Source of the DNA: Micromonospora cathayae
Lineage (GTDB): Bacteria > Actinomycetota > Actinomycetes > Mycobacteriales > Micromonosporaceae
Direction of reading: 5' to 3'
DNA: 64,000 nucleotides
NCBI RefSeq assembly: GCF_028993575.1
Contig: NZ_CP118615.1
Coordinates: forward strand, 4,927,001-4,991,000
A model generated the notes under the pieces. The model saw only the letters and a list, made by a program, of their open reading frames with translations. It was not told where the DNA came from and did not search any database. Both the position numbers and the translations under genes were made by a program. Shown here one piece after another: positions 16,758-25,486 of this stretch; the stretch's first letter is position 1; every line of letters starts with the position of its first letter.

Positions 16758-17918
16758 TCAGGCGGGGAGGCGGTGGTGGGCGTGGCGGGTGCGGGTGGGT
16801 TGGGGGGTGGTGAGGTGGTCGAGCATGGTGGCGAGCAGGGCGATGCGTTCGGGCATGCGGGAGAGGTCGACCCATTCGCCGCGGGCGTGTGGGAGTCCGC
16901 CGACGCCGCCGAGTCCGTCGAGGGTGGGGATGCCGAGGCCGCCGGTGAAGTTGGCGTCGGAGGCTCCGTTGGCGTGGGCGCCGTGGATGGGGGGCAGGCC
17001 GAGTCGTGCGGCGCTGGTCTGGGCGATGTCGAAGAGGGGGCGGGAGACGGTTTCGGGGAGTGGGTAGCGGTTGATGCCGCCGGCGATGGTGAGGGTGGCG
17101 CCGGGTAGGTGGGGTTGGGTGGCGCGGATGTGGGTGTCGACGCGGTGGAGTTCGTCGGGGGTCCAGGCGCGTACGTCGAGGTTGAGGGTGGCGGTTTCGG
17201 GGACGACGTTGGACATGGTGCCGGCGGTGAGGATGGTGGGGGTGACGGTGGTGTCTCCGGTGGCGAGTTCGCGGGCGGCGAGGATCTGGTGGGCGAGTTC
17301 GATGGCGGCGTTGATGCCGCGGTGTGGTTCGACGCCGGCGTGGGCTGCTCGTCCGTGGATGGTGATCTGGTAGGCGGAGCCGCCTTTTCGGGCGATTTTG
17401 AGGTCGCCGGTTTCGGTGCTGGGTTCGGTGACGAGGACGGCGGTGGAGCGGCGGGCTTGTTGTTCGATGAGGGTGCGTGAGGTGGGTGATCCGCTTTCTT
17501 CGTCGCAGGTGAGCAGGACGCCGATGGTGGAGGTGTCGGTGAGGAGTTCGAGGGCGGCGAAGATGTGGACGATTCCGGCTTTCATGTCGCAGACGCCGGG
17601 GCCGGTGGCGATGTTTCCGGTGATGGTGAAGGGCCAGTCGTGGATGGTGCCGGCTGGCCAGACGGTGTCGTAGTGGCCGAGGAGGAGGACTTGTTGGTGG
17701 GGTGCGGGCCAGAGGAGGTGTGGTAGTCCGTCGATGGTGATGCGTTGGGCCGGGCGGCGCAGGATGGTGGTGCCCCAGGTTTCGAGCAGGTCGGCGCAGG
17801 TGGTGAGGGCGGTGGTGTCTGCGGGTGGGGTTTCGTGTTCGACGAGTTGTCGTAGTTGGGCGATGTGGCGGTCGGTTCGGGTCCGTGCGTGGTGTCGGAT
17901 CAGGTCGACGTCGGCCAT
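16758..17918 (-). CDS. M20 family metallopeptidase (glutamate carboxypeptidase-like)
   Basis: The 386-residue zinc exopeptidase has the M20 motifs: GHYDTVW (His82, Asp84), GPGVCDMKAG (Asp111), CDEESGS (Glu140/Glu141) and VTEPST (Glu165). A dimerisation-domain sequence (GRAAHAGVEPHRGINA) follows, and the last metal-site region is in LPHARGEWVD. It should remove an acyl or peptide-linked residue from small substrates, as in carboxypeptidase G2 or aminoacylase-type enzymes. The ATG at 17918 is well supported by conserved sequence from the start. Its codons are C-rich, giving strongly G-rich + strand DNA. Confidence 0.88.
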   Translation of the reverse strand: MADVDLIRHHARTRTDRHIAQLRQLVEHETPPADTTALTTCADLLETWGTTILRRPAQRITIDGLPHLLWPAPHQQVLLLGHYDTVWPAGTIHDWPFTITGNIATGPGVCDMKAGIVHIFAALELLTDTSTIGVLLTCDEESGSPTSRTLIEQQARRSTAVLVTEPSTETGDLKIARKGGSAYQITIHGRAAHAGVEPHRGINAAIELAHQILAARELATGDTTVTPTILTAGTMSNVVPETATLNLDVRAWTPDELHRVDTHIRATQPHLPGATLTIAGGINRYPLPETVSRPLFDIAQTSAARLGLPPIHGAHANGASDANFTGGLGIPTLDGLGGVGGLPHARGEWVDLSRMPERIALLATMLDHLTTPQPTRTRHAHHRLPA

Positions 17919-18090
17919 GGGTCGAATGGTGTCAAGGTGGGGTGCGGGGGGTGGTGGGTGTTCGTGCGGTTTGTGGTGGGGTGCGGGGTTGTGGCACGGG
18001 GGAAGAAGTGGGTCCGCTTCGGACAGTTGCGGGCCGGGCGGCGGTCGGCCCGAGCCGGTTGGGCCGGACCTGCGGGCGGCCCGGTGTCCG

Positions 18091-19212
18091 TCAGTGGTGG
18101 GGGTGGGTGGCGGTGAGGTGGGTGGCGAGGTAGGTGGTGACGTCGGTGAGGTGGCCGCGTCGGCGGGCGGCGGTGCGTTGGCGGGTGGCGCCGGTGCCGG
18201 TGGTGGTGAGGTGGCGCAGGGTGGTGGTGACGAGGTGGTGGTCGTCGTGGGCGTGGAGGGTGGGGGTGAGCTGGTGGAGGAGGTCGTGGAGGAGGTGGTG
18301 GGCGGGGCGGAGTTGGTGGGTGTGGGGGTCGAGGAGGTGGCCGTCGAGGCCGTCGCGGGCGGCGCGCCAGTAGGCGGCGCGGAGGATTTCGGTGGGTGTG
18401 GTGGGGCCGTGGTCGCCGTGGTGGACGGCGTGGCTGGCGGTGGTGACGAGGGCGCGGACGAGGGCGGCGAGGGTGGCGGATTCGGTGGCGGTGACGGGTA
18501 CGTCGGCGGCGCGGATTTCGATGGTGGGGTGGGTGGGTGAGGGTCGGATGTCCCAGAAGAGGGTGGCGGGGTCGACGAGTGCGCCGGTGGTGGTGAGGGT
18601 GTCGATGGTGTGGTGGTAGTGGTCGAGTGAGGTGAATCGGGGTGGTGGTCCGGCGATGGGCCAGCGGTTCCAGGTCATGGTTCGCCAGCTGGCGTAGCCG
18701 GTGTCGCGGCCTTCCCAGTGGGGTGAGTTGGCGGTGAGGGCGATGAGCAGGGGTAGGTGGGGGCGGAGGTGGTTGCTGACGAGGACGGCGTGTTCGCGGT
18801 CGGGTAGTTCGACGTGGATGTGGACGGCGCAGATGGCGAGTTCGTCGTGGAGGCCGCGGTAGGTGGCGGTGCCGTGGTCCTGGCGGGGGCCGGGGGTGAC
18901 GGGTGGGGGGACGGCGCCGGGGTGGATGGGGGTGCCGGTGGGGATGACGTGGAGTCCTTCGGCGGTGGCGGCGTCGGCGAGGGTGTGGCGGGCGTCGAGG
19001 AGTTCGTGGAGGAGTTGGGTGGTGGAGGTGGTGGGGTTGGTGCGGGTTTCGATGTGGAGGGGGGTGATTTCGCCGGAGATGCGGGGGCCGAGGTGGCCGG
19101 TGGCGCGGTTGATGATGGCGGGGGCTTGGGGGGTGACGGTGCCGGTGGTGGGGTCGATGACGAGGAATTCTTCTTCGACGCCGAGGCGGGGTGGGTTGGT
19201 GGTGGTGTGCAT
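18091..19212 (-). CDS. Carboxylate-amine ligase, glutamate-cysteine ligase type 2 family (YbdK-like)
   Basis: The 373-residue protein opens with RLGVEEEFLV, the GCS2/YbdK ATP-Mg signature. It also has the family features CAVHIHVELPD, LTANSPHWEGRDTGYASWR and IEIRAADVPVT. These enzymes ligate a carboxylate to an amine (glutamate to cysteine in some members); which one here cannot be told. The ATG at 19212 has GGGAGAA about 5 nt upstream. It diverges from the nitroreductase gene. Histidine and threonine are over-represented, in keeping with the local C-rich codon use on the minus strand. Confidence 0.85.
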   Translation of the reverse strand: MHTTTNPPRLGVEEEFLVIDPTTGTVTPQAPAIINRATGHLGPRISGEITPLHIETRTNPTTSTTQLLHELLDARHTLADAATAEGLHVIPTGTPIHPGAVPPPVTPGPRQDHGTATYRGLHDELAICAVHIHVELPDREHAVLVSNHLRPHLPLLIALTANSPHWEGRDTGYASWRTMTWNRWPIAGPPPRFTSLDHYHHTIDTLTTTGALVDPATLFWDIRPSPTHPTIEIRAADVPVTATESATLAALVRALVTTASHAVHHGDHGPTTPTEILRAAYWRAARDGLDGHLLDPHTHQLRPAHHLLHDLLHQLTPTLHAHDDHHLVTTTLRHLTTTGTGATRQRTAARRRGHLTDVTTYLATHLTATHPHH

Positions 19213-19387
19213 GGGTGTTCTCCCGCCGCGGTTCGGGTGGTGGGTGTCTGGTGTGGAGTGTGGGGTCAGGTTATCGGGTGGGGTGGGTGGGAGAGCTTTC
19301 TGGCGGTTGGGGGTGTTGTGGGGGTTGGGGGACGCTGGGTGGGTTGCCGATTCGTGGAAGGGGTGTCCGGTGGGCCGGTTGGTGGGT

Positions 19388-20014
19388 GTGTCGGGTCGGT
19401 TGTCGGCGGCGGAGATGGTGGGGGTGGCGCGGGGGTTTGCGGATCGGATGGTGTTGCGGCGGTCGGTGCGGCATTTTTCGTCGGATCCGGTGCCGTTGGA
19501 GGTGGTGGAGGAGGCGGTGCGGGCGGCGGCGTCGGCGCCGTCGGGGGCGAATGTGCAGCCGTGGCGGTTCGTGGTGGTGACGGATCCGGAGCGGAAGCGG
19601 CGGTTGCGGTTGGCGGCGGAGGCGGAGGAGCGGGAGTTTTACGGGCGTCGGGCGTCGGCGGAGTGGTTGGAGGCGGTGGCGCCGATGGGTACGGATTGGC
19701 GTAAGCCGTTTCTTGAGGTGGCGCCGGTGGTGATTGTGGTGTTCGAGGTGCATCAGGGGCCGCGGTCGCCGAAGCCGTATTACGTGAAGGAGTCGGTGGG
19801 GATGGCGGTGGGGGTGTTGGTGACGGCGTTGCATCTGGCGGGGTTGGCGACGTTGACGCATACGCCGAGTCCGATGCGGTTTTTGAATGAGGTGTGTGAG
19901 CGGCCGCCGGAGGAGCGGCCGTTCGTGGTGTTGCCGGTGGGGTTTCCGGCGGAGGATGCGTGGGTTCCGGATCTGGTGCGGAAGCCGTTGGGTGAGGTGT
20001 TGGTGCGGCGGTGA
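19388..20014 (+). CDS. Nitroreductase family protein (iodotyrosine deiodinase-like)
   Basis: The 208-residue FMN-dependent protein has RRSVRHFSSDPVP near the N-terminus, AASAPSGANVQPWRFVVV, and AVGVLVTALHLAGLATLTHTPSPM. This pattern is typical of the IYD/BluB-like branch of nitroreductases. It should carry out NAD(P)H- or ferredoxin-linked reduction; the true substrate is unknown. The GTG at 19388 gives a normal N-terminus (VSGRLSAAEM); an ATG nine codons later at 19415 is the alternative. The stop is 1 nt from the convergent monooxygenase gene. Confidence 0.82.
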   Translation: MSGRLSAAEMVGVARGFADRMVLRRSVRHFSSDPVPLEVVEEAVRAAASAPSGANVQPWRFVVVTDPERKRRLRLAAEAEEREFYGRRASAEWLEAVAPMGTDWRKPFLEVAPVVIVVFEVHQGPRSPKPYYVKESVGMAVGVLVTALHLAGLATLTHTPSPMRFLNEVCERPPEERPFVVLPVGFPAEDAWVPDLVRKPLGEVLVRR

Positions 20015-20015
20015 G

Positions 20016-21563
20016 TCAGGTGAGGTGTCGGGTGAGGTAGTCGTGGAGGGGGGTGATGTGGCGGTCGGGGCGGCGCCATTCGGCGAGGAGGTCTTCGAGG
20101 AGGTGGAGTTCGTCGACGAGGTCGGGGCCGTGGTATCGGCGGATGACGGGGTGGATGAAGGCGCTTTCGTTGGCGCGGTCGGGTTGGGGGTGGCGTTCGA
20201 TGTTGAAGACGTCGGGGTGGGGGTCGCGGCCCCAGTGGAGGCCGACGGTGTAGTAGTGGGGGTGGTTCTTGAAGCGGTCGCGGATGTGGTCTTCGGGTAG
20301 GTCGGTGTAGTGGTGGGCGGGGCCGTGGGGGTTGATGACGATGGCGTCGCTGAGGTATTCGAACTGGGTCCAGAGGGCGGAGCTCCAGTTGACGCGGTCG
20401 AGGATGAGGGTGGTGAGGGTGTGGGGGTCGGGTTGGTGGGGGGTGTGGTGGAGGGGTGCGCCTTCGTAGCGTTCGCGGAGCAGGTGGGTGAGGGTGCGGA
20501 GGTTGTAGCGGAATCCGTCGATGAAGGCGGAGGATGCGCGTTTGAAGTCGCGGTCCTGGGCGAGGGTGCCGGCGAAGTAGAGGCCGTCGATGTTGGTGGA
20601 TTGCCAGTCGGGGGTGGTGGTGGGGAGTCGTCCGCTGGGGACGAGGTCGGGTTGGCAGGTGGGGGCGAAGGGGGTGGTGTCCATGGCGAATCCGGTGCAG
20701 CGGAGGACGGATTCGTATTCCATGACGGCGGTTTCGTGGTCGGCGTGGGTGTAGGTGAGGTGGACCTGGTAGCGGTTGTCGACGGGTTGGATGCGGTCGA
20801 TGACGCAGTCGAGGACGGAGTGCAGGGTTTTGAACTGGTAGCTGTCGAGGACGGCGCCGTGGTGGCCGCGGACGTCGCCGGGGTGTTTGGTGTTCCAGGC
20901 GAGGCGCAGGGGGCGGGGGCTGGCGAGGTGGATCATGGCGGCGTGGCCGAGGAGGGCGGAGGCGGTTTCGAAGGCGGAGTTGCCTTTGCCGAGGATGAGG
21001 ACGCGGTGGTCGGTGTAGTGGTTGGGGTCGGTGGACATGGTTTCGTAGCCGGTGGCGTGTTCGATGCCGGGGATGTCGGGGATGTTGGGGCGGCCCCAGC
21101 CGGTGGCGATGACGAGGCACTGGGCGCGGAGGGTGTGCTGGTCGGTGTGGACGAGGAAGCCGTCGGGGGTGCGTTCGATGTGGTGGGCGGGGGTGTCGAA
21201 TCGGACGTTGAGGTTGTGGTGGTGGTGGAAGTCGGTGAGGTAGCGGACCATGTCGTCGGCGTGGGGGAAGTAGTCGTTGCTGTATTTGGGGAAGGGTAGG
21301 TCGAAGGGTTCGTGGAGGAGGGAGTTCCAGTCCCAGCGGAGGCGGATCTCGGGGTCGGTGCTGGTGGTGTGGGTTTTGTTGAGGGAGATGAGTTTGCGGT
21401 GGCGGGGGAAGTGGCGGAGGAACTGGGAGGGGTGGGGGCCGCGTTCGATGGTGAGGTATTCGCTGCCGGCTTGTTGGAGGTAGTAGCTGAGTTGTAGGCC
21501 GGCGGGTCCGGCGCCGATGATGAGGTAGCGGTGCTGTTCGGTGGGGTGGGTGTCGGTGTGCAT
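20016..21563 (-). CDS. FAD/NAD(P)-dependent oxidoreductase (flavin monooxygenase/FOXRED2-like)
   Basis: The 515-residue protein has an FAD-binding GAGPAG at residues 17-22, the ATGWG motif at 153-157 and a second Rossmann motif GKGNSAFE from residue 192. This is the two-dinucleotide-domain plan of group B flavin monooxygenases and FOXRED2-like proteins. The C-terminal third (HWGRDPHPDVFNIERHPQPD) is specific to this branch and not assigned. The ATG at 21563 has GGAGG 4 nt upstream. It is divergent from the arsR-sulP pair, and the 137-bp gap holds a dyad, so ArsR could control both directions. Confidence 0.8.
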   Translation of the reverse strand: MHTDTHPTEQHRYLIIGAGPAGLQLSYYLQQAGSEYLTIERGPHPSQFLRHFPRHRKLISLNKTHTTSTDPEIRLRWDWNSLLHEPFDLPFPKYSNDYFPHADDMVRYLTDFHHHHNLNVRFDTPAHHIERTPDGFLVHTDQHTLRAQCLVIATGWGRPNIPDIPGIEHATGYETMSTDPNHYTDHRVLILGKGNSAFETASALLGHAAMIHLASPRPLRLAWNTKHPGDVRGHHGAVLDSYQFKTLHSVLDCVIDRIQPVDNRYQVHLTYTHADHETAVMEYESVLRCTGFAMDTTPFAPTCQPDLVPSGRLPTTTPDWQSTNIDGLYFAGTLAQDRDFKRASSAFIDGFRYNLRTLTHLLRERYEGAPLHHTPHQPDPHTLTTLILDRVNWSSALWTQFEYLSDAIVINPHGPAHHYTDLPEDHIRDRFKNHPHYYTVGLHWGRDPHPDVFNIERHPQPDRANESAFIHPVIRRYHGPDLVDELHLLEDLLAEWRRPDRHITPLHDYLTRHLT

Positions 21564-21651
21564 GGGGCCTCCGGTCTGGTGTCGTGGTGTGTTGGGTGTG
21601 ACGATCTCCAATGGACTGTCGGGTGTCAATGGGTTGTCGCTGCCCCCTAGT

Positions 21652-21681
21652 TGAAGGTTTTCGCAACTGCTAAAGTCTTCA
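21652..21681. promoter_or_regulatory. Candidate ArsR operator in the divergent region
   Basis: TGAAG (21652-21656) and CTTCA (21677-21681) are the outer arms of an imperfect, AT-richer dyad between the divergent monooxygenase and arsR genes. TAAAGT at 21671-21676, within it, could be a -10 box for arsR. The position and composition suggest an operator; the ligand and the binding protein are inferred. Confidence 0.4.
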
Positions 21682-21700
21682 TGTTGAGGGGGTGGTGCGG

Positions 21701-22054
21701 GTGTCGGTGCCGCTGTACCAGGCGAAGGCGGAGCTGTTCCGCACATTGGGACATCCGGTACGGATCCGGGTGTTGGAGTTGTTGCAGGACGGCCCGAAGC
21801 CGGTGCGGGACCTGCTGGCCGCGATCGACGTGGAGGCGTCGAACCTGTCCCAGCAGCTCGCGGTGCTGCGCCGGGCCGGCATGGTGACCTCGCACCGGGA
21901 GGGGCCGCTGGTCACGTACGCGCTGAGCACCCCGGACGTGGCGGACCTGCTGGCGGCGGGCCGACGCATCCTGGGCGCGGTGCTCACCGACCGCGACGCG
22001 CTGCTGGTCGAGTTGCGCGGTGACCAGCAGCGCGATGCCGGGCGGGACCGGTGA
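21701..22054 (+). CDS. ArsR/SmtB-family transcriptional regulator
   Basis: The 117-residue winged-helix protein has the family core FRTLGHPVRIRVLELLQDGPKPVRDLL, followed by the recognition segment ASNLSQQLAVLRRAGMV. No clear metal-binding Cys cluster is visible, so it may sense something other than the classic metals. I chose the GTG at 21701, 9 nt after GAGGGG; GTGs at 21692 and 21695 lie too close to that site. The stop overlaps the sulP start by 4 nt (GTGA), so the two genes are translationally coupled. Confidence 0.85.
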   Translation: MSVPLYQAKAELFRTLGHPVRIRVLELLQDGPKPVRDLLAAIDVEASNLSQQLAVLRRAGMVTSHREGPLVTYALSTPDVADLLAAGRRILGAVLTDRDALLVELRGDQQRDAGRDR

Positions 22055-23757
22055 GCGTGGCCGTGGCGGGTGGGCTGCGGCGGCTGTTGCCGCAGCGCGC
22101 CGACTGGCTGGCGGCCCGGCGTGCGCCGGGCCGGGACCTGCTGGCCGGGGCGACGGTGGCGGTGGTGGCGCTGCCGTTGGCGTTGGCGTTCGGGGTGACC
22201 TCCGGGTTGGGTGCGGCGGCCGGTCTGGTGACGGCGGTGGTCGCCGGGGCGGTCGCGGCGGTGTTCGGCGGGTCGGACGTGCAGGTGTCCGGGCCGACCG
22301 GGGCGATGACCGTGGTGCTGGTGCCGGTGGTGCAGCGGTACGGGGCGCAGGGCGTGCTGATGGTGGGGCTGCTGGCCGGGCTGCTGCTGGTCGTGCTGGC
22401 GGTGGCGCGGGCGGGTCGCCTGGTGCGGTACCTGCCGGCGCCGGTGGTCGAGGGGTTCACCGCCGGCATCGCCGTGGTGATCGCCCTGCAGCAGGTGCCG
22501 GCCGCGCTCGGGGTGGTCGGCGCGCACGGTGAGCGGGTGTGGGCGGTCGCCGTCGACGCGGTCCTGCGGTACGTCGCGCAGCCGCGTCCCGCGCCGGTCG
22601 TGGTGGCCGTCGGGGTGGCGGTGGTGATGCTGGCCGGTGCCCGGTGGCGGCCGGGTTGGCCGTTCTCGCTGGTGGCGGTGGCCGTGGCGACGGTCATCGT
22701 GGAGGTGGCGGCGGTGGACGTGGCGCGCATCGGCGCGCTGCCGGCGGGTCTGCCGGCCCCGTCGCTGGGGTTCGTGGACCTCGGCGCGGTGGGGGTGCTG
22801 CTGCCGTCGGCGCTGGCGGTGGCGGCGTTGGCCGCGCTGGAGAGCCTGTTGTCGGCGACCGTGGCCGACGGGATGACCGGCCGGCGGCACGACCCCGACC
22901 GGGAGTTGTTCGGGCAGGGCCTGGCGAACCTGGCGGCCCCGCTGTTCGGTGGTGTGCCGGCGACGGCGGCGATCGCCCGGACGGCGGTCAACGTGCGGGC
23001 CGGCGCGACGTCGAAGACGGCGGCGCTGACCCACGCGCTGGTGTTGGCGGTGGTGGTGTTGGCGGCGGCGCCGCTGGTGGGGCGGATCCCGCTGGCCGCC
23101 CTGGCGGGTGTGCTGCTGGCGACCACGGCGCGGATGGTGCAGGCCGGGACGCTGTGGGCGTTGGCCCGGGCCACCCGCGGTGACGCGCTGGTGCTGGTGT
23201 CGACGTTCACCGTCACCGTGGTGTTCGACCTGGTCACGGCGGTGGCGGTCGGGGTGGCGGTGGCGGTGTTCGTGGCGTTGCGGGCGGTGGCGCGGGCGGC
23301 CCGGGTGGAGCGGCTGCCGGTCGCCGACGGTGGGGGCGACGACCGGATCGTGGTGTACCGGCTGGACGGGCCGTTGGTGTTCGCCGCCGCCCACGACGTG
23401 CTGCCGGTGCTGGGTGAGGTGACGGCGCGGCAGGTGGTGGTGCTGCGGATGTCGCGGGTGTCGACGGTCGACGCGACCGGCGCGCAGGTGCTCGGTGAGG
23501 TCCTGGCGGGGCTGCGTGGGCGGGGGGTGACGGTGCTGGTGTCCGGTATCGTCCCCGGGCACGACCGGGTCCTCGACGCGGTGGGCGCGGTGGACCGGCT
23601 GCGTCGGGAGGGGCTGGTGTTCGCCGACGCGGCGGGCGCCCTGGCGCGGGCCCGGGTGCTGGTGTCCGGGCAGCGGCGGTCAGCCGAGGTCGACGACCAG
23701 GGGCCGGTGGTCGGAGATCGTCGACAGTGGGGTGGTGACGGCGGTGACCGGTGGTAG
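22051..23757 (+). CDS. SulP family inorganic anion transporter with STAS domain
   Basis: The 568-residue protein has about 10-12 membrane segments, including LPLALAFGVTSGLGAAAGLVTAVVAG and SGPTGAMTVVLVPVV. A C-terminal STAS domain (about residues 430-540: VLRMSRVSTVDATGAQVLGEVL) follows. It should move sulfate, bicarbonate or a related anion across the membrane. An ArsR-type regulator is encoded directly ahead with a 4-nt overlap. The last 26 codons run into the 3' end of the convergent EEP gene (78-nt tail-to-tail overlap), making the C-terminal tail low in complexity. Confidence 0.9.
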   Translation: MSVAVAGGLRRLLPQRADWLAARRAPGRDLLAGATVAVVALPLALAFGVTSGLGAAAGLVTAVVAGAVAAVFGGSDVQVSGPTGAMTVVLVPVVQRYGAQGVLMVGLLAGLLLVVLAVARAGRLVRYLPAPVVEGFTAGIAVVIALQQVPAALGVVGAHGERVWAVAVDAVLRYVAQPRPAPVVVAVGVAVVMLAGARWRPGWPFSLVAVAVATVIVEVAAVDVARIGALPAGLPAPSLGFVDLGAVGVLLPSALAVAALAALESLLSATVADGMTGRRHDPDRELFGQGLANLAAPLFGGVPATAAIARTAVNVRAGATSKTAALTHALVLAVVVLAAAPLVGRIPLAALAGVLLATTARMVQAGTLWALARATRGDALVLVSTFTVTVVFDLVTAVAVGVAVAVFVALRAVARAARVERLPVADGGGDDRIVVYRLDGPLVFAAAHDVLPVLGEVTARQVVVLRMSRVSTVDATGAQVLGEVLAGLRGRGVTVLVSGIVPGHDRVLDAVGAVDRLRREGLVFADAAGALARARVLVSGQRRSAEVDDQGPVVGDRRQWGGDGGDRW

Positions 23758-24459
23758 CCGGTGTGCGTCGTGGCGGTCGGCGAGGATGTGGTCGAGTTGT
23801 ACCCGGGGTTGGGCTGCCGGGTAGGTGGGGCGGCGGCCCAGTGGTCGCCAGCCGGACAGCAGCCGGGCCGGGCCGGTGGGCAGGTTGAGGTCGCCGAGCA
23901 GTACCCGTGGTGCGGGCAGGGTGCGCAGGGCGCGGACCACCTGCCGGAGCTGGTGGGCGTTCCAGCCGGGCACGAACGACAGGTGGGTGGCCGCGGCGGT
24001 CAGTGGGCCGTGCGGGGTGTCGAGGACCGCGGCGAGGACGACCCGGGGTTCGTCGCGTAGCAGGATCAGTCCGCCGCCGGGGCCGGGCACGTACACCGGG
24101 GAGCGGACCGGCGCGGGGCGTAGTCGGGTGACCTGCCAGGTGCGGACCGGGTAGCGGCTGATCAGGCCGACGCCGTAGCAGGGTTCGCCGTGGCCGTCGT
24201 CGTCGTGGGTGAGGGGACGGAACCGTTCGCCGGGGGTACCGACGACGGCGGCGGCGAAGCGGTGTTCGGGGGCGCCGCAGGCGCGGGCGGCGATCGCGGT
24301 CAGGTCCAGTCCCCCGCTGCGGGACTGGTCCCGGTCGACCTCCTGCAACGCCAGGATGTCGGCGTCCAGGGCGGTGACGGCCGCGGCGAGCCGGTCGGGG
24401 TCGACCAGGCCGTCGGTGAGGGAACGGCCGTGCAGAAGGTTGAAGGTGGCCAGGCGCAC
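23680..24459 (-). CDS. Endonuclease/exonuclease/phosphatase family protein
   Basis: The 259-residue protein has the EEP fold motifs: TFNLLHG (Asn7), LALQEVD (Glu40), ATHLSFVP, LLGDLNLP and a terminal STISDHRPLVVDL with the catalytic-type Asp-His pair. It should hydrolyse phosphodiester or phosphomonoester bonds, in a nuclease or phospholipase-type role. No signal peptide is seen. The GTG start at 24459 follows GCAGGA directly, an unusually tight ribosome site, but MRLATFNLLHG is the normal family start. Its 3' end overlaps sulP by 78 nt. Confidence 0.85.
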   Translation of the reverse strand: MRLATFNLLHGRSLTDGLVDPDRLAAAVTALDADILALQEVDRDQSRSGGLDLTAIAARACGAPEHRFAAAVVGTPGERFRPLTHDDDGHGEPCYGVGLISRYPVRTWQVTRLRPAPVRSPVYVPGPGGGLILLRDEPRVVLAAVLDTPHGPLTAAATHLSFVPGWNAHQLRQVVRALRTLPAPRVLLGDLNLPTGPARLLSGWRPLGRRPTYPAAQPRVQLDHILADRHDAHRLPPVTAVTTPLSTISDHRPLVVDLG

Positions 24460-24703
24460 TCCTGCACGATACGTGGACGTGGCAGGGTTGCCGGGTGGTC
24501 AGAGTGTTGTTGTGTTCGATGGTGGTGTTCGTGGCGGTAGCCGCGCTGGGGTTGTGGGTGCGGCGGCGGCGCGGGCGGTGACGGGCAATCGCCGCCGGAC
24601 GGACGCGGCCCTACCCCCGGTGGCGGCGTGGCGTCGTCACCGGCGGTGAGGCTGACCACACCAGCGGCCCCGGGGCGGGCGGTGGTGGGAAGAATGGCCG
24701 CTC

Positions 24704-25486
24704 GTGGATGCGGTGTCGTTGACGACCCTGCTCACCGCGGCCGCGTTGGCGGGTTGGGTCGACGCGGTGGTGGGCGGTGGCGGGTTGCTGCTGTTGCCGG
24801 CGTTGCTGGTGGCCGCGCCGGGGATGCCGGTGGCGACGGCGTTGGGCACGAACAAGCTGGCGGCCATCGCGGGTACCTCGACGGCGGCGGTGACGTACGC
24901 GCGGCGTACGAAGGTGGACTGGGTGGTGGCCGGGCCGGCGGCCGGCTTGGCGGTGGTGACCGCCGGGGTGGGGGCGGCGCTGGCCGGGGCGGTGCCGGCG
25001 GGCGCGTACCGGCCGGTGGTGCTGGGGGTGCTGGTGGCGGTGGCGGTGTTCGTGGTGGCGCGGCCCCGGTTGGGGGTGGTGGCGGTGCCGCACCGGCGGA
25101 CCCGGGTGCGGGTGGGGGTGGCGGTGGGGGTGGCCGGGGTGGGGATCGCCCTGTACGACGGCCTGGTCGGTCCGGGTACCGGCACGTTCCTGGTGATGGC
25201 GTTCACGGTGCTGGTGGGGGCGGATTTCGTGGCGGGGTCGGCGATGGCGAAGGTGGTGAACGCGGGCACGAATCTGGGTGCGCTGGTGGTGTTCGGGGCG
25301 ACCGGGCACGTGTGGTGGATGTTGGGGGCCGCGATGGCGGTGTGCAACATCGTCGGGTCGGTGGTGGGGGCGCGGATGGCGTTGCGGCGGGGGGCCGGGT
25401 TCGTGCGGGTGGTGTTGCTGGTGGTGGTGTGTGCGTTGGTCGCGAAGCTCGGCTACGACCAGTGGCGGTCGGTGGCGGGTGGATGA
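24704..25486 (+). CDS. TSUP family (TauE/SafE) transporter
   Basis: This 260-residue membrane protein has about eight helices and the TauE/SafE signatures WVDAVVGGGGLLLLPALL, ALGTNKLAAIAGTSTA and, in the second half, YDGLVGPGTGTFLVMAF. Members export sulfite, sulfoacetate or other small anions. The GTG start at 24704 has a purine-rich stretch about 12 nt upstream. The GNAT gene starts within its last codons. With SulP about 1 kb away, an anion-handling theme is possible but not proven. Confidence 0.88.
   Translation: MDAVSLTTLLTAAALAGWVDAVVGGGGLLLLPALLVAAPGMPVATALGTNKLAAIAGTSTAAVTYARRTKVDWVVAGPAAGLAVVTAGVGAALAGAVPAGAYRPVVLGVLVAVAVFVVARPRLGVVAVPHRRTRVRVGVAVGVAGVGIALYDGLVGPGTGTFLVMAFTVLVGADFVAGSAMAKVVNAGTNLGALVVFGATGHVWWMLGAAMAVCNIVGSVVGARMALRRGAGFVRVVLLVVVCALVAKLGYDQWRSVAGG

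Noticed and set aside
24519..24581. 20-residue membrane peptide (MVVFVAVAALGLWVRRRRGR)
   Set aside because: A plausible single helix with a basic end, but it has no ribosome site of note and is too short to support from this sequence alone.
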